The translations under genes were made by a program, and so were the position numbers. From NCBI GenBank assembly GCA_037445025.1, contig JBBILI010000031.1, forward strand, positions 3,447 through 67,446: a DNA stretch of 64,000 nt, given 5' to 3'. The notes under the pieces were generated by a model. It was not told the DNA's origin and ran no database searches. It was given only the letters and a program-made list of their open reading frames with translations. Positions 17,835 through 25,481 of this stretch are shown here, piece by piece (the first letter of the stretch is position 1; every line of letters begins with the position of its first letter). Origin of the DNA: CAIQQQ01 sp037445025 (lineage in GTDB: Bacteria; Pseudomonadota; Alphaproteobacteria; Acetobacterales; Acetobacteraceae).

Positions 17835-18120
17835 GATACAGCAGATGATCGCCCGCGGAGAGGACCAGACCGACCACGCCCGCCTCGCCGCGATGACGGA
17901 CGAGGAGATCGAGCGCAACGGCGAGGAAGATCTGCGCGAGCACGGCATCCCGCTCGACTGGTATGTCGACGCCGTGGCCGTCCGCCCCGATCCCAAGAAG
18001 CTGATCTCGCTGCGCCTCGACCCTGATGTGGTGGCGTGGTTCCGCAGCCAGGGGCCGGGCTACCAGACGCGCATCAACGCCGTGCTGCGGGCCTACATGC
18101 AACACGCCACCACCGGCTGA
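17794..18120 (+). CDS. brnA: BrnA family antitoxin
   Basis: A 108-residue partner of BrnT. The C-terminal ribbon-helix-helix region (KKLISLRLDPDVVAWFRSQG then YQTRINAVLRAYM) is the BrnA_antitoxin signature and should bind both DNA and toxin. The N-terminal half is acidic and linker-like. Overlap with the toxin gene indicates coupled translation. In BrnTA systems the toxin gene comes first, as here. Confidence 0.9.
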   Translation: MQNDSTTKRYSRTEIQQMIARGEDQTDHARLAAMTDEEIERNGEEDLREHGIPLDWYVDAVAVRPDPKKLISLRLDPDVVAWFRSQGPGYQTRINAVLRAYMQHATTG

Positions 18121-18188
18121 ACCCGTTCCGCACGCCCATCGCCGCCCGCGGGCGCGGCAAGGGACTGGCGCGATCGTCGTGGACCCGG

Positions 18189-18548
18189 TCAGGACTGTTC
18201 TGGCGAAGGGCCTGGGCAATAAAGCTCGTATAGCGTGCCGAGCAGGCGCAGCACCTTGGGATCGGCCACGGCATAGAAGATCCGCTTGCCATGCCGCCGC
18301 GTCGAAACCAGGCCTTCCGCGCGCAGCACGCCGAGCTGCTGGGACAGCGTCGGCTGGCGGATCTGCAGCAGCAGCTCCAGCTCGCTCACCGACGCCTCGC
18401 CCTGCGACAGCTGGCACAGCAGCAGCAGCCGGTCCTCGTTGGCCAGCACGCGCAGCGTGCCGGTGGCGACGGACGCGGCCGCCCGCATCAACGCGGGATC
18501 GACCGGCGCGTGCGAAGGCGCAGCGGTGGGAGCTTGGCTTGTTGTCAT
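18189..18548 (-). CDS. ArsR family regulator, BigR/SqrR-like (persulfide sensor type)
   Basis: A 119-residue winged-helix repressor. The recognition helix region is RQPTLSQQLGVLRAEGLVSTRRHGK. Cys45 in LLLLCQLSQG and Cys111 in LYELYCPG sit where BigR and SqrR carry the two cysteines that form a persulfide bridge; no CxC metal site of the arsenic type is visible. It is divergent from a DUF2892 protein and an AhpD-like protein, with overlapping promoters in between. Sulfide or reactive sulfur sensing is a family-based inference. Confidence 0.85.
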   Translation of the reverse strand: MTTSQAPTAAPSHAPVDPALMRAAASVATGTLRVLANEDRLLLLCQLSQGEASVSELELLLQIRQPTLSQQLGVLRAEGLVSTRRHGKRIFYAVADPKVLRLLGTLYELYCPGPSPEQS

Positions 18549-18557
18549 CTTATGCTC

Positions 18558-18596
18558 ATATAGTTTATTGAAAAACATTATGTCAAAAAGTATGGT
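18558..18596. promoter_or_regulatory. Overlapping divergent sigma70-type promoters
   Basis: Minus strand: TTGACA (18586-18581), 17-base spacer, CTATAT (18563-18558), which would start transcription only a few bases before the regulator's ATG. Plus strand: TTGAAA (18568-18573), 17-base spacer, TATGGT (18591-18596), serving the DUF2892 gene. The AT-rich stretch stands out from its surroundings. A repressor bound here would control both directions. Confidence 0.65.
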
Positions 18597-18642
18597 GTTT
18601 GCACGACGGCAGACCGGCCGCCGTGAACCGGGACACACCACC

Positions 18643-18837
18643 ATGACCCCCAATATCGGCCCGCTCGACCGCACCCTTCGCATCATTCTGGGCCTCGGCC
18701 TCATCGCCGCCAGCCTCGCCGGCCTGATCGGCCCCTGGGGCTATATCGGCATCATTCCGCTGGTCACCGCCGCCGTGCGGTTCTGCCCGGCCTATCGGCT
18801 GGTGGGCCTCAACACCTGCCCCCTCCCCCGACTCTGA
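18643..18837 (+). CDS. DUF2892 domain inner-membrane protein
   Basis: A 64-residue protein with two hydrophobic segments. NIGPLDRTLRIILGLGL at the start and FCPAYRLVGLNTCPL at the end are the DUF2892 signature; the same module is fused to rhodanese in YgaP. The function is not established, but it often accompanies sulfide- or oxidant-stress genes, in line with the BigR-like regulator next door. An in-frame ATG at 18580 is possible but less likely. Confidence 0.85.
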   Translation: MTPNIGPLDRTLRIILGLGLIAASLAGLIGPWGYIGIIPLVTAAVRFCPAYRLVGLNTCPLPRL

Positions 18838-18852
18838 ACCGGAGTGCGTGCC

Positions 18853-19218
18853 ATGACCGCACATGTCTCGTATCGCGACCTCACCGCCGATGTGTCGCGC
18901 AACCTCGCCACCCTGCGCGCCGACCTGCCGGAGGTGATGAAGGGCTTCAATGACCTCGCCCGCGCCGCCACCCAGGACGGCGCGCTGGACCGCAAGACCA
19001 AGGAACTGATCGCGCTGGCGCTCGGCGTGGCGGCGCGCTGCGACGCCTGCATCGGCTTTCACACCCGCACCCTGGTCGGGCTCGGAACCACCAAGGCGGA
19101 GCTGGAGGAGATGCTGGCCGTGGCCGTGTACATGGGCGGCGGACCGTCGCTGATGTATGCCGCCAACGCCGTGGCGGCGTTCGAGGAGTTCACAGCGCCC
19201 AAGCAGCAGGCAGCCTGA
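18853..19218 (+). CDS. Carboxymuconolactone decarboxylase/AhpD-like protein
   Basis: A 121-residue protein of the CMD/AhpD family. C63-x-x-C66-x-x-x-H70 in RCDACIGFH is the redox-active thiol motif of AhpD-type peroxidase or reductase members rather than of true decarboxylases. GGAG lies 8 bases before ATG 18853. It follows the DUF2892 gene by 15 bases and is probably co-transcribed, suggesting a thiol-redox role under the ArsR-type regulator. Confidence 0.88.
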   Translation: MTAHVSYRDLTADVSRNLATLRADLPEVMKGFNDLARAATQDGALDRKTKELIALALGVAARCDACIGFHTRTLVGLGTTKAELEEMLAVAVYMGGGPSLMYAANAVAAFEEFTAPKQQAA

Positions 19219-19231
19219 CCGGCCGGCCGGC

Positions 19232-20404
19232 TCACATCAACGGCAGCCCGACATAGTTCTCGGCCAGCGTGGTCGCGGCCGCCCGCGATGAGGTGACATA
19301 GTCGAGTTCGGCCAGCTGCACCCGCTGGTCGAACGCGCCGGCGCCGTCGAAATTGTGCAGCATCGACGTCATCCACCAGGAGAACCGCTGCACCTTCCAG
19401 ATGCGGCGCAGGCACGTGGCGGAATAGGTCTCCAGGCCGTCGCTGTTGGCCTGGGCGTAATGCCGCTCCAGCGCACGCGCCAGCACCGCCACGTCGCCGA
19501 CCGCGAGGTTCATGCCCTTGGCCCCGGTCGGCGGCACGATATGGGCGGCATCGCCCAGCAGAAACAGCCGCCCGGCCCGCATCGGCTCGGCGACGTAGCT
19601 GCGCATCGCCGTGACACCTTTCTGGATGATCGGGCCTTCGGTCAGCACGAAGCCTTCATTGTCGGCGAGCCTGGTGTGCAGCTCGCGCCAGATCCGGTCG
19701 TCCGACCACGCGTTGGCGTCCTCGTCGGGCGCGCATTGCAGATAGAACCGGCCGATCGTGGGGCTGCGCATCGACAGCAGCGCGAAGCCGTTGGCATGGC
19801 GCGCGTAGACCAGCTCCTCCGACGACGGCGACACCTCGGCCAGAATGCCGAGCCAGCCGAACGGGTAGATGCGGTCGTAATCGCTGATGAACCCGGCCGG
19901 CAGCGAGGGCCGGCAGATGCCGTGAAATCCGTCGCAGCCGGCGATGAAGTCGCAGTCCAGCACCGTCTCCATGCCGTTCTCGGAAAAGCGGATCTGCGGC
20001 GTGTCGGTCTCGTAGCCGTGCACGCTCACGTCGGTGACCTCGAAACGGATATCGCCGCCATCGGCCAGACGCTGCGCCACCAGGTCGCGCACCACCTCGT
20101 GCTGGCCGTAGACCATGACCGACTTGCCGGTGAGCTCCTGGAAGTCGATACGCCGGCTGGTGCCGCCAAAGCGCAGGATGGTGCCGTGGTGCAGCAGCCC
20201 CTCGCGGTCCATGCGCGCGCCCAGCCCGCACTGGCGCAGCAGCTCGGCCGCCTCGTGCTCCAGCACGCCGGCGCGGATGCGGTTCTCGATATACGTGCGG
20301 CTGCGCGTCTCCAGCACCACGCTGTCGATCCCCTGCAGATGCAGCAGATGCGACAGCAGCAGTCCGGCCGGCCCGGCGCCGACGATGCCGATCTGGGTCT
20401 TCAT
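19232..20404 (-). CDS. pobA: 4-hydroxybenzoate 3-monooxygenase
   Basis: A 390-residue FAD enzyme that hydroxylates 4-hydroxybenzoate to protocatechuate with NADPH and O2. GAGPAG at 9-14 binds FAD, RIRAGVLE near 42 is characteristic of PobA, DCDFIAGCDGFHG holds the DG motif and GDAAHIVPPTGAKGMNLA is the second FAD motif. Length matches the family. It is divergent from a LIV-type binding protein, which points to coupled uptake and breakdown of aromatic acids. No protocatechuate dioxygenase is in the window. Confidence 0.95.
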   Translation of the reverse strand: MKTQIGIVGAGPAGLLLSHLLHLQGIDSVVLETRSRTYIENRIRAGVLEHEAAELLRQCGLGARMDREGLLHHGTILRFGGTSRRIDFQELTGKSVMVYGQHEVVRDLVAQRLADGGDIRFEVTDVSVHGYETDTPQIRFSENGMETVLDCDFIAGCDGFHGICRPSLPAGFISDYDRIYPFGWLGILAEVSPSSEELVYARHANGFALLSMRSPTIGRFYLQCAPDEDANAWSDDRIWRELHTRLADNEGFVLTEGPIIQKGVTAMRSYVAEPMRAGRLFLLGDAAHIVPPTGAKGMNLAVGDVAVLARALERHYAQANSDGLETYSATCLRRIWKVQRFSWWMTSMLHNFDGAGAFDQRVQLAELDYVTSSRAAATTLAENYVGLPLM

Positions 20405-20545
20405 GCACTCAACTCCTGGACGTTGGCCGGCTCATCGCGGCGAACTGGTCGTACGGCCATGCACGCGCGCGCCGCTGTGTTGCACATTCCGCGTGACCCG
20501 CATCGAAGCCATCCGATGGTTACATTTGCAACAAGTTGACGCAAG

Positions 20546-20581
20546 CCTGCGCCTCGCGCAGGTTGCCGCGCAACGCGGCAA
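20546..20581. promoter_or_regulatory. Two adjacent inverted repeats in the pobA/SBP gap
   Basis: CCTGCGC-CTC-GCGCAGG (20546-20562) is directly followed by TTGCCGCG-CAA-CGCGGCAA (20563-20581). They end 33 bases before the binding-protein ATG. They may be operators for a regulator of the pobA and transporter promoters, or leader hairpins. No regulator gene lies beside them. Confidence 0.5.
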
Positions 20582-20614
20582 GATTGCCACGATTCATGTC
20601 TGGGGAGATCGTCC

Positions 20615-21781
20615 ATGTTGCAGCGAAGCCGTTTTCTGTCCGTGTCCGCATCCCTGCTGGCGCTGGCCCTGGCCGCCGGCCCGGCGCTGGCAGCCGAGCC
20701 GATCCGCGTGGGCGTGACCATCTCCACCACCGGACCCGCCGCCTCGCTCGGCATTCCGCAGAAGAACTCGATCGCCCTGCTGCCCAAGAGCATCGCCGGG
20801 CACGATGTGGACTACATCGTCCTCGATGACAGTGCCGACAGCTCCAAGGCCGTGGCCAACGCCCGCAAGCTGATCGACCAGGACAAGGTGGACGTGCTGA
20901 TCGGCTCCTCCACCACGCCGGCCTCGCTGGCCATGATCGGGGTGGCCGCGGAGAAGCAGGTGCCGATGATCTCGCTCGCCGCCTCGGCCGCGATCATCGC
21001 GCCGATTGACGCACAGCGGCACTGGGTGTTCAAGACGCCGCAGAACGACAGCCTGATGGCCGACGCCATCGCCACCCATATGCAGGTGCATGGCGTGAAG
21101 ACCGTCGCCTTCATCGGCTTCAACGACGCCTACGGCGATGGCTGGCAGACCGAGTTCACCCGCGCCGCCGCCGCCCACGGCATCACCATCACCGACACCG
21201 AACGCTTCGCCCGGGCGGACAGCAGCGTCACCGGCCAGGTGCTGAAGATGATGGCGGGCAAGCCGCAGACGGTGCTGATCGCCGGCGCCGGCACCCCCGC
21301 CGCCCTGCCGCAGAAGACGCTGCGCGAGCGCGGCTTCACAGGCGTGATCTATCAGACCCACGGCATCGCCAACAACGACTTCCTGCGCGTCGGCGGCAAG
21401 GACGTGGAGGGCACGATCCTGCCCGCGGGCCCGATGCTGGTGGCCGCCCGGCTGCCGGACAGCAACCCGATCAAGAAGGTCGCTCTCGACTACGTCACCC
21501 GCTACGAGGCCGCCTATGGCGCCGGCTCCGTCGCCACCTTCGGCGCGCATGCCTTCGATGCGATGCTGCTGGTGCAGGCGGCCATTCCCGCGGCTTTGGC
21601 CAAGGGCGAGCCGGGAACGGCCGCCTTCCGGTCAGGCCTGCGCGACGGCATCGAGGGGCTGCACGGGGTGGTGCTGAACCACGGCATCTCCACCATGTCG
21701 CCCACCGACCATAACGGCTTCGATGAACGGGCGCGGGTGATGGTGACGATCAAGAACGGGTCCTGGGTGCTGCTGCCCTGA
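20615..21781 (+). CDS. LIV-type ABC transporter substrate-binding protein (aromatic-acid locus)
   Basis: A 388-residue periplasmic binding protein with a Sec signal peptide ending in GPALAAEP near residue 26. The fold is type I (IRVGVTISTTGPAASLGIP, then NARKLIDQDKVDVLIGSSTTP and FIGFNDAYGDGW). It is only distantly like LivK at 15414. The neighbours pobA (divergent) and an indolepyruvate/phenylpyruvate decarboxylase (downstream) suggest an aromatic acid as ligand, similar in concept to the LIV-type aromatic importers of Rhodopseudomonas. The ligand itself cannot be read from sequence. Confidence 0.88.
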   Translation: MLQRSRFLSVSASLLALALAAGPALAAEPIRVGVTISTTGPAASLGIPQKNSIALLPKSIAGHDVDYIVLDDSADSSKAVANARKLIDQDKVDVLIGSSTTPASLAMIGVAAEKQVPMISLAASAAIIAPIDAQRHWVFKTPQNDSLMADAIATHMQVHGVKTVAFIGFNDAYGDGWQTEFTRAAAAHGITITDTERFARADSSVTGQVLKMMAGKPQTVLIAGAGTPAALPQKTLRERGFTGVIYQTHGIANNDFLRVGGKDVEGTILPAGPMLVAARLPDSNPIKKVALDYVTRYEAAYGAGSVATFGAHAFDAMLLVQAAIPAALAKGEPGTAAFRSGLRDGIEGLHGVVLNHGISTMSPTDHNGFDERARVMVTIKNGSWVLLP

Positions 21782-21810
21782 TCGCGTTGCCAGCCGCGGC
21801 GCGCCAGAAG

Positions 21811-21922
21811 AGGAACCGCCAAGGCGCCAAGGCGCCAAGACGCCAAGGATGTCTGACCTGACCGAACATCTCGTGTCATGGCCCTGGCGTTCTTCTTGGC
21901 GTCTTGGCGCCTTGGCGGTTCC
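21811..21922. repeat. Octameric CGCCAAGG repeats forming a long inverted repeat
   Basis: The left arm (about 21812-21848) has four tandem 8-base units (N-CGCCAAG); the right arm (about 21893-21922) has three units on the opposite strand (CTTGGCGN). Together they can form a stem of about 28 pairs with one unit looped out, enclosing about 45 bases. It lies between the binding-protein gene and the permease gene and could be a processing or termination structure. Similar CGCCAAGG units are dispersed in many bacteria. Confidence 0.75.
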
Positions 21923-21979
21923 ACTTCTGCCGCACCGCTAATCCAGAGCCAGACAGCCTATGACGAGAGCCCAATCCTG

Positions 21980-23005
21980 ATGGATCTGTCGATCCTGCTG
22001 ATCCTCATCCAGGACGGCCTCGTCAACGGCGCCGTCTATGCGCTGCTCGCGCTGTCGCTGGTGGTGGTGTTCGCCGTCACACGGGTGATCCTGATCCCGC
22101 AGGGCGAGTTCGTCTCCTTCGCCGCCCTCACCTACGCGGCACTGGACCAGGGCCAGGTGCCCGGCAGCCTGTATCTGCTCGCGGGCCTCGGCGCCGCCGC
22201 GTTTCTGCGCGCCGGCTGGCACACACGGGGCCGGGCGCTGGCCTGGCTGGCTGTCGAGACCTTGCTGCTGCCGACGCTGATCGCAGGCGTCACCATCGTC
22301 ATCGCCCCCCGGAAACCCGGCGTCGCGGTGGAGGCGCTGCTCGCGGTCGCCGTCACGGTGCCGATGGCGCCCTATCTCTACCGCATCGCCTTCCGCCCGA
22401 TGGCCGAGGCCTCGGTGCTGGTGCTGCTGGTGGCCTCGGTCGGGGCGCATCTGGCGCTGAGCGGGCTGGGACTGCTGATCTTCGGCCCGGAAGGCACGCG
22501 CGGGCCGGCCTTCTCCGACGCGTCGCTGGCGGTGGGCGATCTCGTGGTCTCCGGCCAGGCGCTGTGGATCCTGGGGCTGACCGAATCCGTGATGGCTGGG
22601 CTGTACGGCTTCTTCGGCCATACCCTGCTGGGCGCCGCCCTGCGCGCGACCGCGGTGAACCGGCTCGGCGCGCGGCTGGTGGGCATTCCGACCGCCCGCG
22701 CCGGGCTGATCGCCTTCACCCTGGCGGGGCTGATCGGGGCCGCCTCCGGCGTGCTGATCGCCCCGCTCACCACCATCTATTACGACAGCGGCTTCCTGAT
22801 CGGGCTGAAGGGCTTCGTCGCCGCCATCGTGGGCGGGCTGGTCAGCACGCCGCTGGCGGTGCTGGCAGCGCTCGGCGTGGGCATCGTTGAATCCTTCGCC
22901 TCGTTCTGGGCGAGCTCGTTCAAGGAGGTGATCGTCTTCACCGTCATCATCCCCGTGCTGCTGTGGCGCTCGCTGAAGCATGCCGTGGTGGAGGACGCGG
23001 AATGA
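21980..23005 (+). CDS. livH: LIV-type ABC transporter permease (LivH-like), second importer
   Basis: A 341-residue permease, longer than standard LivH because of an extra hydrophobic region (about residues 55-125). LVNGAVYALLALSLVVVFAV at the N-terminus and GLKGFVAAIVGGLVSTPLAVL near the end identify it. The open frame extends to 21878 but that part is encoded by the CGCCAAGG repeat; ATG 21980 starts the conserved part. ATGA overlap with the next gene. Confidence 0.9.
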   Translation: MDLSILLILIQDGLVNGAVYALLALSLVVVFAVTRVILIPQGEFVSFAALTYAALDQGQVPGSLYLLAGLGAAAFLRAGWHTRGRALAWLAVETLLLPTLIAGVTIVIAPRKPGVAVEALLAVAVTVPMAPYLYRIAFRPMAEASVLVLLVASVGAHLALSGLGLLIFGPEGTRGPAFSDASLAVGDLVVSGQALWILGLTESVMAGLYGFFGHTLLGAALRATAVNRLGARLVGIPTARAGLIAFTLAGLIGAASGVLIAPLTTIYYDSGFLIGLKGFVAAIVGGLVSTPLAVLAALGVGIVESFASFWASSFKEVIVFTVIIPVLLWRSLKHAVVEDAE

Positions 23006-25101
23006 CCCGCTTCTGGCCGCTGCCGGCCCTGCTGCTCGCAGCGCTGCTGCCCTGGCTGCCGGGATTGCCGCTGTTCTGGGTGTCGCTCGCCAACACCATC
23101 GGCCTGTCCGCCATCGTTGCCATCGGCCTTGTGGTGCTCACCGGCATCGGCGGCATGACCAGCTTCGCCGAGGCCAGCTTCGTGGGGTTCGGCGCCTATG
23201 CCACCGCCATTCTCTCCGCCCGCTACGGCGTCTCGCCCTGGCTGGGGCTGCCGCTGGCGCTGGCCGTCTCGGCCGCCGCAGCACTTGCCATCGGTGCGAT
23301 CACGCTACGGCTGTCCGGGCATTATCTGGCCGTGGGCACCATCGCCTGGAGCGTGTCGCTGTTCTATCTGTTCGGCAATCTCGACCTGGTGGGCCGCAAC
23401 GACGGGATTTCCGACATCCCGCCGCTGTCCCTGGCCGGCATCGCCTTCATCGATGTGCGCTGGTCCGCGGGACTGATCTGGATCTGCGTCATCATCGTGA
23501 CGCTCGCGACCCTCAACCTGCTCGACAGCCGCTGGGGCCGCGCCATCCGCGCGCTGCGCGGCGGTGCTGTGGCATCGGCCAGCTTTGGGGTGGATGTGGC
23601 GCGGGCGCGGATGCTGGCCTTCGTCACCGCCGCCGTGCTGGCCGGCCTGTCCGGCTGGCTCTATGCGCATCTGCAGCGGGCGGTGAACCCGACGCCGTTC
23701 GGCCTGGTCGCCAGCATCGAATATCTGCTGATGACGGTGGTGGGCGGCGCCGCGTTCCTGCCGGGCGCGCTGCTCGGCGCGGGTCTGGTCACGCTGGTGA
23801 ACGACCGGCTGCAGGAATGGCTGCCGCTGCTGCTCGGCACCGGCGGCAGCTGGGAGGTGATCGTGTTCGGCGTGCTGCTGGTCGGCGTGCTGCAGGTGGC
23901 CCCCGAGGGGATCTGGCCGCATCTCGCGCGGGGGCGGCCGCGGCCTCATGCACGCAGCGATGCAGCCCTGCCGACCCGCCCGCGTCCAGCACCTGGCCCG
24001 GTGCTGCAGGCGGAGGGGCTGCGCAAGGAATTCGGCGGGCTGGTGGCGGTGGCCGACGTCTCGTTCAGCGTGGCCGCCGGCGAGATCCTCGGCCTGATCG
24101 GGCCGAACGGTGCCGGCAAGAGCACCACCTTCAACGCCCTCACCGGGGTTTCCGGTCCCACCGCCGGACGCGTTGTGGTGGCGGGCCGCGATGTGACGGG
24201 CTGGCCCGCGCGGCGGATCGCCTCCCTCGGCGTGGCCCGCAGCTTTCAGCATGTGAAGCTGGTGGCCGCGATGAGCGTGATCGAGAATGTCGTGCTCGGC
24301 GCGCATCTGCGCGGCACCGCCTCGCCGCTGTCGGCCGTGCTGCGGCTGGACCGGGCCGAGGAGGCCGCGCTGTTCGGCGAGGCCGCGCGCCAGCTCGCCC
24401 GGGTGGGGCTGGCCGACTATGCCGACCGGCCGGCCACCAGCCTCGCCCTCGGCCAGCAGCGCATCGTCGAGATCGCCCGCGCGCTGTGCCTCGACCCCGG
24501 CCTGCTGCTGCTCGACGAGCCCGCCGCCGGATTGCGCCACGCGGAGAAGCAGGCGCTGGCCGCCCTGCTCCGCCGGCTGCGCGCCGAGGGCATGGCGATC
24601 CTGCTGGTCGAGCACGACATGGAGTTCGTGATGAACCTCGCCGACCGGCTGGTGGTGATGGATTTCGGCACCGTCATCGCCGCAGGCAGCCCGGCCGCCG
24701 TGCGCGCCGACCCGGCCGTCATCGCGGCCTATCTCGGGGGGGGGCGTGAGCCTGCTCGACGTGACCGACCTCAGCGTCGCCTATCGCGGCATTCCCGCCG
24801 TCAGCTCCGTGTCGCTGCGCGTCGCCGCCGGGCAGATCGCAACCGTCATCGGCCCCAACGGCGCCGGCAAAACCACACTGCTGGGCGCCATCATGGGCGT
24901 GCTGCCGGCCACCGGCGCGGTGACGTTCCGGGGGGCCGACCTGCAGGGCAGCGCCATCGAGAGCCGCGTGGCCGCCGGCATGTCGCTGGTGCCGGAGAAG
25001 CGCGAGCTGTTCACCACGATGACGGTGGCGGAGAATCTGCGCCTCGGCTTCTGGCGCCATCGCGGCCAGGGCCACGCCGCCGCCCGTCGCGCGATCGATG
25101 A
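23002..25101 (+). CDS. Fused LivM permease-LivG ATPase, frame disturbed at a G9 tract
   Basis: Residues 1-310 are a LivM permease (FAEASFVGFGAYATAIL; LRLSGHYLAVGTIAWSVS) and residues 330-580 a LivG ATPase (GPNGAGKST, SLALGQQRIVEIARA, LLLLDEPAAGL, LLVEHDMEFV). Such fusions are known. At 24736-24744 nine Gs follow AAYL; in the frame as written the protein then runs about 120 residues into nonsense antiphase to livF, ending at 25101. With ten Gs it would stop at TGA 24747-24749 after YLGGGA and give a GTGA overlap with livF. A homopolymer error or slippage-based variation is likely, so the functional product probably ends at about 24749. Confidence 0.85.
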   Translation: MTRFWPLPALLLAALLPWLPGLPLFWVSLANTIGLSAIVAIGLVVLTGIGGMTSFAEASFVGFGAYATAILSARYGVSPWLGLPLALAVSAAAALAIGAITLRLSGHYLAVGTIAWSVSLFYLFGNLDLVGRNDGISDIPPLSLAGIAFIDVRWSAGLIWICVIIVTLATLNLLDSRWGRAIRALRGGAVASASFGVDVARARMLAFVTAAVLAGLSGWLYAHLQRAVNPTPFGLVASIEYLLMTVVGGAAFLPGALLGAGLVTLVNDRLQEWLPLLLGTGGSWEVIVFGVLLVGVLQVAPEGIWPHLARGRPRPHARSDAALPTRPRPAPGPVLQAEGLRKEFGGLVAVADVSFSVAAGEILGLIGPNGAGKSTTFNALTGVSGPTAGRVVVAGRDVTGWPARRIASLGVARSFQHVKLVAAMSVIENVVLGAHLRGTASPLSAVLRLDRAEEAALFGEAARQLARVGLADYADRPATSLALGQQRIVEIARALCLDPGLLLLDEPAAGLRHAEKQALAALLRRLRAEGMAILLVEHDMEFVMNLADRLVVMDFGTVIAAGSPAAVRADPAVIAAYLGGGREPARRDRPQRRLSRHSRRQLRVAARRRRADRNRHRPQRRRQNHTAGRHHGRAAGHRRGDVPGGRPAGQRHREPRGRRHVAGAGEARAVHHDDGGGESAPRLLAPSRPGPRRRPSRDR

Positions 25102-25471
25102 GGCCTACGCGCTGTTTCCCCGCCTGCACGAGCGGCGCCGCCAGCTCGCCGGCACGCTGTCCGGCGGCGAGCGGCAGATGCTCGCCATGGCCCGCGCGCT
25201 GATGGCCCGGCCCGACCTGCTGATGCTCGACGAGCCGAGCCTGGGCCTGGCCCCGCTGATCGTGCGCGACATCCTGCGCACCATCGAGCGGCTGCGCGAC
25301 CAGGGTGTCGCCGTGCTGCTGGTGGAGCAGAACGCCCGTGCGGCGCTGCAGATCGCCGATATCGGCTATGTCCTGGAAATGGGTCGCATCACCCTCTCGG
25401 GCGCGAGTGCCGCCCTGGCGTCCGATCCGCGCATCGTGGAAATGTATCTGGGCGTTGCCCCCGCCCCGTAA
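24746..25471 (+). CDS. livF: LIV-type ABC transporter ATP-binding protein (LivF-like), second importer
   Basis: A 241-residue ATPase starting with GTG. GPNGAGKTTLLGAIMG near 36, LSGGERQMLAMARALM near 140, LMLDEPSLGLAPLIV near 160 and LLVEQNARAAL are intact. The GTG would overlap the stop of the upstream livMG if the preceding G tract had ten residues. Terminal component of the importer; the decarboxylase gene follows 10 bases later. Confidence 0.93.
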   Translation: MSLLDVTDLSVAYRGIPAVSSVSLRVAAGQIATVIGPNGAGKTTLLGAIMGVLPATGAVTFRGADLQGSAIESRVAAGMSLVPEKRELFTTMTVAENLRLGFWRHRGQGHAAARRAIDEAYALFPRLHERRRQLAGTLSGGERQMLAMARALMARPDLLMLDEPSLGLAPLIVRDILRTIERLRDQGVAVLLVEQNARAALQIADIGYVLEMGRITLSGASAALASDPRIVEMYLGVAPAP

Positions 25472-25481
25472 GGACCCACCC

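Noticed and set aside
18121..18188. GC-rich near-palindrome between brnA and the ArsR-type gene as a terminator
   Set aside because: The stem is imperfect and no T-run follows on either strand.
24750..25101. C-terminal extension of LivMG as a real domain
   Set aside because: It is the livF coding region read in another frame, Arg-rich and without homology; better explained by the G tract.
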